From positions 1 through 8,130 of the forward strand of contig JAJFLN010000310.1 in NCBI GenBank assembly GCA_021772705.1: a stretch of 8,130 nt of DNA, read 5' to 3'. Both the position numbers and the translations under genes were made by a program. Every line of letters begins with the position of its first letter. Position 1 is the first letter of the stretch. The DNA comes from Candidatus Cloacimonadota bacterium (GTDB lineage: Bacteria; Muiribacteriota; UBA6191; JACPRK01). Positions 1-5,908 of this stretch are shown here, in pieces. Below the pieces are notes generated by a model, which was given only the letters and a program-made list of their open reading frames with translations, did not search any database and was not told where the DNA came from.

Positions 1-521
1 TCGGCGAACTCGAGGAGCAGGTCCCTCGATCGCTCTCTCAGCGGCCGAGACCCGTACAGACGGGCGGACGCGCCTGGACTGGCCGTCGATCTGCCCCGAG
101 GCGTCCACTGCTCCGCCTCATCGTCGTGGAGCCGATCCAGCAAATGCCGGTTCCGGATCTCCGCCATCCGGATCTGCCGGTTGAGCTGCTCGCAACTCAA
201 CGCTTCCCGGGCAACGACCTCCGTCGCCCCCCGGCGTAAAGCCCCTTCGATCAGCCCGTCTTCCTGCCTGTCCACCACCACGACCAGCGATGTGTCAGGG
301 CAGACGGAGGCGAGCCGGCCGATCGACTCCAGTCCCTTCTCCTCGCTGGCCCTCAGGTCCAGCAACACGACTTCGTGTGAGGTCGTCTCGAGTTGCCGTA
401 ATCCGTCTTCCAGAGAGTTCACGAGATGGCAGGTGCGACCGGCCTCGATTACGAGCGACGAAAGCTGTTCGTCGCCCTCGATCACCAGCACGGAGACGCT
501 GACGCTGCTCTGCTCCTTCAT
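1..521 (-). CDS. Receiver-domain (response-regulator-like) protein, N-terminal part, 3' end outside window
   Basis: Reading the minus strand from an ATG at 521 gives 173 codons with no stop before the window edge. Residues 7 to about 125 fit a CheY-like receiver domain. The first strand reads VSVLVIEGDE, the predicted phospho-acceptor Asp is D55 in EVVLLDL, and RRGATEVVARE matches the region around the fifth strand. It looks degenerate: the usual acidic pair is E-G-D, the Thr/Ser after the fourth strand appears to be Val or Asp (VVVVDRQ), and the conserved Lys is Arg (R105). The helix after it (NRQIRMAEIRNRHLLDRL) resembles the linker that joins a receiver to a following PAS, GGDEF or kinase module, but that part is not in the window. 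I chose the start because an AAGGAG and a GGAGG precede this ATG and codon use becomes strongly GC3-rich there. The frame stays open upstream, and an ATG at 791 is a possible earlier start with no visible ribosome site. Confidence 0.7.
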   Translation of the reverse strand, partial: MKEQSSVSVSVLVIEGDEQLSSLVIEAGRTCHLVNSLEDGLRQLETTSHEVVLLDLRASEEKGLESIGRLASVCPDTSLVVVVDRQEDGLIEGALRRGATEVVAREALSCEQLNRQIRMAEIRNRHLLDRLHDDEAEQWTPRGRSTASPGASARLYGSRPLRERSRDLLLEFA

Positions 522-1272
522 GCCTCCGAAGTACTCCTTTCGAGTGGGAGATGGCCTCCCGTATCTGGATCGGCTGTCCTCAGCCCCATCCCAGCCAGCG
601 CACGCATTGCCGAGGACCGACCACGTCCGCTCTCCGGCCCTGTCCAGGAAGCCATCAAGCATGAAGCGCGAGTCTGGGAGGAGTACGATACAGTATTCAC
701 GGAGCCGTTCACCATCTTGAGTAGTCTCTTCAACCGCGTGGCGCGGAGAAGGAGACGGAGGACACCTCTCCCCCTGGGTCTCGTCGCCCATCGTAACCGT
801 GCAATCGCGTAGTTCGGACCACCAAGCATGCCAGCGGTTGCAATGAACTCGCATCGTTGCAAACACGCGCCGCGCGGAAGCCCTACTCTCTCGAAGGTAT
901 CCTGTGGGTGCACGGTTTCGCCTGGGGTGATCACGAATGCGAGCAACGCGATGTAGCCCAACTATCGAGCAACTCGGCTCCGATGGTCAAGTCGAACTGG
1001 ATGCAATCGATGTGCCATTCGCTGGAATAGAACTCCCGTAGCCGGGCCGAAACCCTGTCCCCAAGCGGATATCGGTTTCCCTGGAAGATTCTGCGATAGA
1101 GCTCACCGCTCCTGGGGCGAGCCGCGGCCCTACCCGGATCAGGCGACTCCCCCATGGGGTATTCACCCGCTCTCTTGTTCCGCCCCTCGCCGGGGTACAC
1201 ATCAAGCCTGTTTCATTCCAGGTCAGCCCGTTTCAGCCTCCAGCTGAACGACTCCAGGCTAACCTACCGGGC
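522..1272. other. Intergenic region without a supported gene
   Basis: This stretch separates the minus-strand receiver gene from the plus-strand prepilin-like cluster, so it should hold two divergent promoters. I could not assign clear -35/-10 boxes. Several ORFs run through it on both strands, but their products are compositionally odd, lack good ribosome sites and show no recognisable domain. The receiver frame is open back to about 986 and could encode an N-terminal extension from an ATG at 791; its third-position GC is clearly lower than in the receiver itself. Two copies of GTTGCAA lie at 837-843 and 856-862, 19 bases apart. They could be a protein-binding site, but this is weak. Confidence 0.5.
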
Positions 1273-1668
1273 ATGCTTCGCAAACACCGCATCGCTGGCT
1301 CTCTTCAACTGACACTTCTCTCTCTGGCCCTCGCGTCCCTCGTGCCTCTGGGCGTGGCTGCCATCGAATCCCGGCTGGCGGGCCGGCGGGTCCTCAACCG
1401 CGTCATGGCCTGGCACCTGGCCAAGGGCTTCGCCCTCGAGTTCTCCCGCAAGGAGGCCAGCCAGGGCCGGCCCCTGAGCTCCAGGCCTCTGGCGGGCATG
1501 CAGTTCATCAAACGGCTGCTGCGAGACCGGCCAGAGCTGGAGTCCACCCTGGCTCCGTTCCGTGTGACGGTCCTCTCCGGTCCCCGGGAGGCCAGGGCAA
1601 CCGTGGGATGGGCTGAGGGAACGTTCCTCAGAAAGAGCCGGGAGTCCGCTGTCAGGAGGTCGCCATGA
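1273..1668 (+). CDS. Small protein with an N-terminal hydrophobic helix, pseudopilin-like, first gene of a three-gene cluster
   Basis: This is a 131-residue protein. Residues 10-31 form one hydrophobic segment after a short basic N-terminus (MLRKHR), followed by a soluble, Arg-rich C-terminal part. The layout resembles a minor pseudopilin: Gly at 9, then the helix, then an alpha-helical spine (RLAGRRVLNRVMAWHLAKGFAL). It lacks the conserved Glu five residues after the cleavage site, so processing by prepilin peptidase is uncertain. Codons are strongly GC-ending, which supports real coding. Its stop overlaps the start of the next gene as ATGA at 1665-1668, the usual sign of translational coupling. 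The ATG at 1273 has no obvious Shine-Dalgarno. The assignment to a type II secretion or type IV pilus accessory set rests mainly on the neighbour, and no family is recognised directly. Confidence 0.6.
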   Translation: MLRKHRIAGSLQLTLLSLALASLVPLGVAAIESRLAGRRVLNRVMAWHLAKGFALEFSRKEASQGRPLSSRPLAGMQFIKRLLRDRPELESTLAPFRVTVLSGPREARATVGWAEGTFLRKSRESAVRRSP

Positions 1669-2114
1669 TCCGCCGCTACAGGACCGGATTGACTCTGGCC
1701 GAAGTGCTGGTGGCTTCCACGCTCTGGAGCCTGCTGGCTCTGGCCATGACCACCGTACTGCAGCTTGGTCTCCAGGGCCTGCAGGAGGCCGACCGGGCGG
1801 GACGCCTCGCTCTGGCTGCGGCCCGGCTGGAAGCGGAGCTGGGGCGATCTGTGAGACACCTGGCGCCCCGGAGCGATACGGCCTCGGAGTCCCTGCTCCT
1901 GGCCAGGAGTGATGGGGGAACCACCACACTTCGCCTCGTCGATGACAGCCTGGTGGCAAGAGACACGGACAGCGGCGAGGACCGGGTCATCGCCGCCGGT
2001 CTCCAGATGGTCCGATTCCACCCCCGCCGCGGCCCACCGGCCATCGTCCGCTATGTCCTGGTCCTGGACGGCCGCTGCCTCATCTCGGCAAGCCGGCTGG
2101 GAGTGACGACTTGA
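1665..2114 (+). CDS. Prepilin-type N-terminal cleavage/methylation domain protein (GspJ-like minor pseudopilin)
   Basis: This 149-residue protein has a clear type IV prepilin signature. A short basic leader (MIRRYRTG) ends in Gly8, followed by LTLAEVLVA with Glu at position +5 of the predicted mature protein, then a continuous hydrophobic helix to about residue 30. Prepilin peptidase would cut after Gly8 and methylate the new N-terminus. The mature protein would sit in the inner membrane or be built into a pseudopilus. The rest is a long amphipathic spine (LQEADRAGRLALAAARLEAELGR) and a small beta-rich head, in keeping with short GspJ-like minor pseudopilins, which are usually somewhat longer. 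AGGAGG lies five bases before the ATG. The gene overlaps both neighbours (ATGA before it, TTGA at 2111-2114 after it). No core pilus or secretion gene is in the window, so the machine it serves is unknown. Confidence 0.8.
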   Translation: MIRRYRTGLTLAEVLVASTLWSLLALAMTTVLQLGLQGLQEADRAGRLALAAARLEAELGRSVRHLAPRSDTASESLLLARSDGGTTTLRLVDDSLVARDTDSGEDRVIAAGLQMVRFHPRRGPPAIVRYVLVLDGRCLISASRLGVTT

Positions 2115-2326
2115 ACGGGCGGAACCAGCACGGCGGCCAGCGTGGAGTCCTGGCGGGGGCAGCCCTGTTCCTGGCGGCCCTGCTGCTCCTCTTTCCCCTG
2201 CTGCCGTCCCTGGTCCGCTCCGCCGCCGTGATCCGGCTTCTCGACCGATCCCGGGAACGCTATCGCAGGAACGAGCGGGCCTGGAGCGCTCGGGTCATTC
2301 TCCTTCCTCGATCTCGATCCGGGTGA
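2111..2326 (+). CDS. Short GspK-like or membrane-anchored protein, possibly truncated
   Basis: This 71-residue ORF starts at a TTG that overlaps the stop of the previous gene as TTGA, with a GGAG seven bases upstream. A short polar start containing QRGV leads into a hydrophobic segment at about residues 13-36, then an Arg-rich tail. The QRG-plus-helix start without Glu at +5 resembles GspK-type minor pseudopilins, and K follows J in type II secretion clusters. GspK proteins are about 300 residues, whereas this one ends after 71. Its last 32 bases overlap, tail to tail, the end of the convergent DUF2063 gene, so its C-terminal residues are antisense to that gene's conserved reading frame. This suggests that the pseudopilin cluster was cut by a rearrangement and that the ORF runs on by chance to the first stop. 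It could also be a real small membrane protein. Confidence 0.5.
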   Translation: MNGRNQHGGQRGVLAGAALFLAALLLLFPLLPSLVRSAAVIRLLDRSRERYRRNERAWSARVILLPRSRSG

Positions 2327-3149
2327 AGAAGCCCTGCTCGACCCAGTCCCGGAACCAGTTCCGGAGCTGGGCAGCCAGAGTCTGAATGTCGGAGCCGCTT
2401 GCTTCCTTCATCAGCGCCTCTCCGACTGATTTGCCTTCCGTCAGCAACCGGAGCATCCGGTACTGAGATCGGTCCATTCCGGATCGCCAGACACGGTAAT
2501 CCCGGCGGTAGATGGCCACGTAGGACTGGGCACGGCGCCTGAGCGGAGGAGGCTTCTCGTCCCGAACAGCCTGGAAGTGGCGATTCACTGGAAAGCGAAA
2601 CGCCCGCAACTGCAAGGCCTCGATGGGATGAAAGATGGCGTCGGCCCAGCGCTCTGGCGGCAGGCCGGTCAAGTCGTCGACGCTCAAGGGGGGCGATTCC
2701 GCGGCGTCGAAGGCGTAGGTGATAGCCAGCTCCAGCTCCGCCAGCTCGGCCAGGAACTGGTTGTCCTCCATGTCCTTCCGGCTCTTCAGATACACCGGCA
2801 AGTGCCGGCCCAGTTGATTCAGGTTCGGGTGACGGGAGGGATGGACCTGGACATATTCGTCCACCAGATGGTTGAAATGGTGCTCGCCCAGAGTTTCCTT
2901 CAGCACCGGGTAGTCCACCGAGAGAGCGCTTCGCATCCTCAGGGGATACATGCTCGAGTAGACACCTATCCGCTCCAGTGGCGTCAGGGTCTTTGACGGA
3001 ACCAGCAGCTCCTCCAGCGAATCGGAGGAGACGCCGAAGAGCTCCTGGACTTCGGCGGAAGCCACTCCGGCTTCGGCGCCGTCGGGATGGACCACGACGG
3101 CCTGGACCCACTGAAACAGGCGGGACAGCTCGGCCGGGGAATCAGACAT
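2295..3149 (-). CDS. bufC: DUF2063 (BufC/MbnC-like) partner protein of the MNIO oxidase
   Basis: This 284-residue protein has the usual length for the DUF2063 partner of DUF692 enzymes. Its N-terminal half carries the typical DUF2063 pattern: LERIGVYSSMYPLRM at about 57-71, then DYPVLKETLGEHHF, then YVQVHPSRHPNLNQLG, with LPVYL after it. The C-terminal half is less conserved and contains an LRAFRFPVNRHF block and a winged-helix-like end (LTEGKSVGEALMKEA). In characterised systems such as methanobactin MbnB/MbnC, the partner forms a heterodimer with the oxidase and helps recruit the leader or core of the precursor. The ATG overlaps the oxidase stop by eight bases, and AGGAG sits seven bases upstream (3157-3161), so the two are co-translated in matched amounts. 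It is the last gene of the operon and converges on the pseudopilin cluster. Confidence 0.88.
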   Translation of the reverse strand: MSDSPAELSRLFQWVQAVVVHPDGAEAGVASAEVQELFGVSSDSLEELLVPSKTLTPLERIGVYSSMYPLRMRSALSVDYPVLKETLGEHHFNHLVDEYVQVHPSRHPNLNQLGRHLPVYLKSRKDMEDNQFLAELAELELAITYAFDAAESPPLSVDDLTGLPPERWADAIFHPIEALQLRAFRFPVNRHFQAVRDEKPPPLRRRAQSYVAIYRRDYRVWRSGMDRSQYRMLRLLTEGKSVGEALMKEASGSDIQTLAAQLRNWFRDWVEQGFFTRIEIEEGE

Positions 3150-4023
3150 GGGGCGTCTCCTGAGCGGGGACCCTTTCGGCGGTAACGACCTTCGCGCCGC
3201 CCCCCATGTATTGCCTCGCCTTCAGAGCTTCCCGGTGAAGCACTTCAAACTCAGGGATGTCCTCGTCCCACTCGTACAGGGTCGTCCGTCCCCCGGTCAA
3301 CTTGTGAGCCATCTCGTAGAGCTCCCACACGGGATGGATGGCATGGTCCGAATGAGTGTCGATCAGATGAGTTCCGGCGTCGGTGTGACCCGCAAGATGG
3401 AAGTAGCCCACTCGATGGTGAGGAATCCCCCTCAGGTACTCCTTCGGGTCGAATCCGTTGTTCACCGCCGAGACGTAGATGTTGTTCAGGTCCAACAGCA
3501 GGCCGCAGTCGGCGGCCTCGCACATCCGGGAAAGGAACTCCCACTCGGGCATGTCGCTGGTGGTGAACGCCATGTAAGTGGAGGGATTCTCCAGGAACAG
3601 GGGCCGCTCGAGAACATTCTGCACCGTCTGTATTCGCCTCACCAAATGGTCCAGGACCTGCTGATTGCAGGGAAGGGGCAACAGGTCGTGGACGTTTCTG
3701 CCCGCGACGCCGGTCCAGCAGACGTGGTCCGAGACGAGCCTGGCCCCGGCCCTCTTGGCCAGCGCCTTCAACTCCTTCAGATACGTCATGTCCAGTGGAG
3801 CCGTGCTCCCGATGGACATGGAAACGCCGTGCATCACCACGGGATATCTCTCGGCCACCTTGTCCAGGACGTACAGAGGGCGACCGCCGGTCCTCATGTA
3901 GTTCTCGCTCAGGAGTTCGAAGAGGTCAACGTCGGGAGAGTTGTCCAGCACATGGCGGTAGTGGACCGTCCGGAGACCGACACCAATCCCGAGATTCGGC
4001 AGGTTCCAGTGAGAAGGATTCAC
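3142..4023 (-). CDS. bufB: DUF692 multinuclear non-heme iron oxidase (MNIO), BufB-like RiPP-modifying enzyme
   Basis: This is a TIM-barrel DUF692/UPF0276 protein that would modify cysteines of the neighbouring precursor using a two- or three-iron centre. Family blocks appear in order, numbered from the GTG at 4023: GIGVGLR (12-18), FELLSENYM (35-43), HGVSMSIGS (65-73), SDHVCW (98-103), FLENPSTYM (143-151), LLLDLNNIYVSAVN (175-188), HLAGH (209-213), DTHSDHAIHPVW (222-233) and YEWDEDIP (250-257). The His, Glu, Asp and Asn residues expected as iron ligands are all kept, so the enzyme should be active. I prefer the GTG start: AGGAAGGG lies nine bases upstream (4033-4040), it gives 293 residues as is normal for the family, and conserved sequence begins ten residues later. 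ATG at 4068 or GTG at 4176 would add 15 or 51 residues of unconserved sequence, and the 4176 start would place a strong hairpin within its first codons. Confidence 0.9.
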   Translation of the reverse strand: MNPSHWNLPNLGIGVGLRTVHYRHVLDNSPDVDLFELLSENYMRTGGRPLYVLDKVAERYPVVMHGVSMSIGSTAPLDMTYLKELKALAKRAGARLVSDHVCWTGVAGRNVHDLLPLPCNQQVLDHLVRRIQTVQNVLERPLFLENPSTYMAFTTSDMPEWEFLSRMCEAADCGLLLDLNNIYVSAVNNGFDPKEYLRGIPHHRVGYFHLAGHTDAGTHLIDTHSDHAIHPVWELYEMAHKLTGGRTTLYEWDEDIPEFEVLHREALKARQYMGGGAKVVTAERVPAQETPHV

Positions 4024-4135
4024 GTCGAGATTCCCTTCCTGTGCCCTTCTGACAGTCCGTGCCGCCATAACAGCAACGACGGCGGCCCGAAGGGCCTCCC
4101 CTGATAAACCGGCTGGGGCCGACCGGGGGAGTGTG

Positions 4136-4167
4136 GACGGGACCGGAGCCAGAGCCCCGGTCCCGTC
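4136..4167 (-). terminator. Strong intercistronic hairpin between precursor and oxidase genes
   Basis: Arms 4136-4146 and 4157-4167 are perfectly complementary over 11 bases. They extend by one G-U pair and two further pairs to a four-base loop at 4150-4153, so the minus-strand RNA can form a 14-pair stem. It begins 19 bases after the precursor stop codon. No U-run follows, so it is not a classic intrinsic terminator. It is better read as a partial attenuator or 3' stabiliser that would give much more precursor than enzyme, as is common in RiPP operons. A small GGCCC-GGGCC hairpin lies further downstream, before the oxidase. Confidence 0.6.
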
Positions 4168-4185
4168 TTGAATCACAGCTTCAGA

Positions 4186-4647
4186 CTAGTTGGGTGGGAT
4201 GGCGCAGCCACCCTGACCCTTGCACTCGTTGTGGCCGCGGCAATCGTTCTTGTCCGTCTTGCAGCCGCCGAGGCCCTTGCAGTCGTTGTGGCCCTTGCAG
4301 TCGTGCTTTGCCTCCGGGCTGGGGCAGCCGCCCTGGCCCTTACACTCGTTTTGGCCCGCACAACCGTTCTTGTCAGTACCACAGCCGCCTTGACCCTTGC
4401 AGTCATTCAGACCCTTGCAGGCATGAATGCCCGATCGCTCTTCGCCCTCGTCCCCGGCGTCGCCGTGGTCATGCCCCGAATGATCGTCGTTGGACGATCC
4501 GGAACCTGCCTGCGCCGAGTAGGACGGCGAGGTCGAGTTGGAAGGGTCAGCGTGGACGTTGATGTCCATGGCGCTGGCGATGCCGGCGCCGCCGATGACT
4601 CCGGCGGCCACGGCGCTGAGCAAGAGACTCATCTTCTTGCTTGCCAT
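4186..4647 (-). CDS. bufA: Secreted 12-Cys bufferin-like RiPP precursor
   Basis: This 153-residue protein starts with a Sec-type signal peptide: MASKK, a hydrophobic core at 7-24, and a probable cut after ASA at residue 26. A low-complexity linker follows, with a His/Asp/Glu-rich stretch at 54-70 (DDHSGHDHGDAGDEGEE). From residue 77 come four units of the form C-[KAR]-G-x-N-[DE]-C-K-G-x-G-G-C. Cysteines fall at 77/83/89, 96/102/108, 117/123/129 and 136/142/148, exactly six apart within each unit. These 12 are the only cysteines in the protein. Bufferin-type precursors with 6 or 12 Cys and a signal peptide are known next to DUF692/DUF2063 pairs and act as metal-binding peptides after Cys modification; that role is inferred here. 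GAGGAGG lies eight bases before the ATG (4656-4662). The gene comes first in the operon, with the oxidase and its partner after it. The exact modification and the metal are unknown. Confidence 0.85.
   Translation of the reverse strand: MASKKMSLLLSAVAAGVIGGAGIASAMDINVHADPSNSTSPSYSAQAGSGSSNDDHSGHDHGDAGDEGEERSGIHACKGLNDCKGQGGCGTDKNGCAGQNECKGQGGCPSPEAKHDCKGHNDCKGLGGCKTDKNDCRGHNECKGQGGCAIPPN
4204..4419 (-). repeat. Four tandem Cys-repeat units in the precursor core
   Basis: Four in-frame copies of a 13-residue motif with three Cys each are separated by spacers of 6, 8 and 6 residues. Units 1 and 3 share N-D before the second Cys, and units 2 and 4 share N-E. The spacers after units 1 and 3 are both close to TDKN. 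The array therefore looks like the duplication of a two-unit, 6-Cys block into a 12-Cys form. Confidence 0.85.
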
Positions 4648-4894
4648 GCAGAATACCTCCTCAAAGGTATCAATGTAGTGAAAGTTAGACGGGCAGATGC
4701 CCGGTGCACCCTAGACGAACGAAACGCCCACAGGCAAGGAAAGTAACGAAACCTCGAATCCAGTTGGCTACCGTCCGCCAGGCCCCCGTGGGACCCAGTC
4801 GTTACTTGGTACCCCGTCCCTCGGAGAAGTTCCGTTTCGTGGCTAAAATCACAGGAACAGATCCCATCCTGCCATACCCGAGGAGATCGACTCG
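4648..4894. other. Gap between arsS and the RiPP precursor gene
   Basis: This gap is about 250 bases, long enough for a terminator after arsS and a separate promoter for the RiPP operon. The only terminator-like signal is weak: a five-pair stem (4852-4856 with 4867-4871) followed on the minus strand by TTTT at 4845-4848. The precursor-proximal part holds the palindrome and the ribosome site. Whether the RiPP genes are also read from the arsM promoter cannot be decided from sequence. Confidence 0.45.
4690..4703. promoter_or_regulatory. Palindrome upstream of the RiPP precursor gene
   Basis: CGGGCA-GA-TGCCCG is a perfect 6-2-6 inverted repeat 43 bases upstream of the precursor start. It could be an operator or a small hairpin in the 5' leader. 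Two copies of CGTCTA, resembling the -10 element of some ECF sigma promoters, flank it on the minus strand, but no convincing -35 partner was found. Promoter assignment is therefore open. Confidence 0.3.
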
Positions 4895-5908
4895 TCACAC
4901 AAGCGCCCCGGAGCAGCTCGATCCGGCCCCGGCCGTACAGCCGTGGCAATGGCTACCCGTCGCCACAGGACGACCCTTCAGTTCCTCAAGATCCTGAACG
5001 TCGTGAATCGTCACGGGAGCCGACTCTCCGCCCATGGGCAGGTCGAGCATCTGATTGAAGTCACAGTCGTAGAGGCGGCCGTCCCAGCCGACGCTCAGGA
5101 GGGACCGGCACATCAGGTCGGGAACGGTTCCGGCGTTGAAGTGATTCACCAGGAGACTCATGTACGAGTCGGTCTCGCCATTGCGCATGAGCTGTTCGGC
5201 GAAGCGCTTGATCGGCATGTTGGTCAGGGTCAGCAGACTGTTGAACTCGATGCCGAAGAGCTCCCTGAGCTCCGACTTGTAGTCCTGCTCCAGATCCGGC
5301 TGCGGCGGCGGAAGGGATGCGCTTCCCGGGTTGTAGACCAGATCAATCACCAGGCCCGACCCGGCCTTGCCATAACCCAGGGCGTTCAACGACTGCAGCG
5401 CCTGGATGCTGGCATCGAAGACTCCCTGGCCTCGCTGGCGATCCACGTTCTCCTTCGAGTAACAGGGCAGGCTGGCAACCACGTGGACCCGCTGCTCTGC
5501 CAGAAAGGCAGCCAGGTCCTCCATCCCACCGACGCCGAGAATGGTCAGATTGCAGCGATCGATGACTTCCTTGCCCATTCGCCGTGCCTCCCGGACGATC
5601 ATCCGGAAGTGGGGATTCAACTCCGGGGCGCCCCCGGTCAGATCGATCAGATCCAGGCCCGGGTTGGCCTCCATGAGCTCGACGATACGGGTGGCCACAG
5701 CCTCGTCCATGGACTCCGACCGATTGGGGCCCGCCTCGACATGACAGTGATGGCAGGCCTGGTTGCACCGCTTGCCCACGTTGATCTGCAACGTGGAGGT
5801 GCCTGTTCGCCGTAGCGGCCCCAGGCCGTTTCTACGCAGGGTCGCATTGAAGTCATGCTCCTCGACCAGCGGACGTTCTGCCAACTCTGTCGTGACCGTC
5901 TCGCTCAA
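4895..5908 (-). CDS. arsS: Arsenosugar-biosynthesis radical SAM protein ArsS
   Basis: This is a 337-residue radical SAM protein of the ArsS family, which works after ArsM by transferring a 5'-deoxyadenosyl group to methylated arsenic on the route to arsenosugars. The iron-sulfur motif CNQACHHC has Cys at 48, 52 and 55 (CxxxCxxC), followed by HVEAGP. LIDLTGGAPELNPHF is the strand-2 region. The C-terminus has the family hallmark GSHCHGCTAGAGSSC with Cys 321, 324 and 332, and further Cys occur in DRCNLT, LPCYSKEN, LMCRS and YDCDF. Some ArsS homologues are selenoproteins; this one has Cys throughout and no in-frame UGA. I chose a TTG start at 5908: it overlaps the arsM stop as TTGA and has GGAGG six bases upstream (5915-5919). 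An ATG at 5947 would add 13 residues lying inside the arsM tail. The gene is coupled to arsM. Confidence 0.92.
   Translation of the reverse strand: MSETVTTELAERPLVEEHDFNATLRRNGLGPLRRTGTSTLQINVGKRCNQACHHCHVEAGPNRSESMDEAVATRIVELMEANPGLDLIDLTGGAPELNPHFRMIVREARRMGKEVIDRCNLTILGVGGMEDLAAFLAEQRVHVVASLPCYSKENVDRQRGQGVFDASIQALQSLNALGYGKAGSGLVIDLVYNPGSASLPPPQPDLEQDYKSELRELFGIEFNSLLTLTNMPIKRFAEQLMRNGETDSYMSLLVNHFNAGTVPDLMCRSLLSVGWDGRLYDCDFNQMLDLPMGGESAPVTIHDVQDLEELKGRPVATGSHCHGCTAGAGSSCSGALV

Noticed and set aside
518..961. Minus-strand ORF of 147 residues ending in an ATGA overlap with the receiver start
   Set aside because: The overlap looks like translational coupling, but the protein is low-complexity, Arg/Ser/Gly-rich, has no domain and no ribosome site, and is in a different frame from the receiver.
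931..1200. Minus-strand ORF of 89 residues from a GTG
   Set aside because: It has a locally plausible composition (ELYRRIFQGNRYPLGDR), but mixed codon use, no Shine-Dalgarno and no recognisable family. Not enough to call a gene.
1264..2021. Long antisense ORFs of over 230 residues opposite the prepilin-like cluster
   Set aside because: They are Pro/Gly/Ser/Arg-rich shadows of a high-GC coding region. The plus-strand frames have ribosome sites, coupled starts and a prepilin motif.
3148..4104. Plus-strand ORF of 318 residues opposite the oxidase gene
   Set aside because: It is an antisense shadow. The minus strand keeps every DUF692 block and expected metal ligand.
4168..4746. Plus-strand ORF of 192 hydrophobic residues over the precursor gene
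   Set aside because: It is the antisense of the repetitive Cys/Lys/Gly codons, which yields Ala/Val/Leu runs. The minus strand has the signal peptide, ribosome site and operon context.
4845..4871. Intrinsic terminator after arsS
   Set aside because: The stem has only five pairs with a ten-base loop and four U. It is too weak to call.
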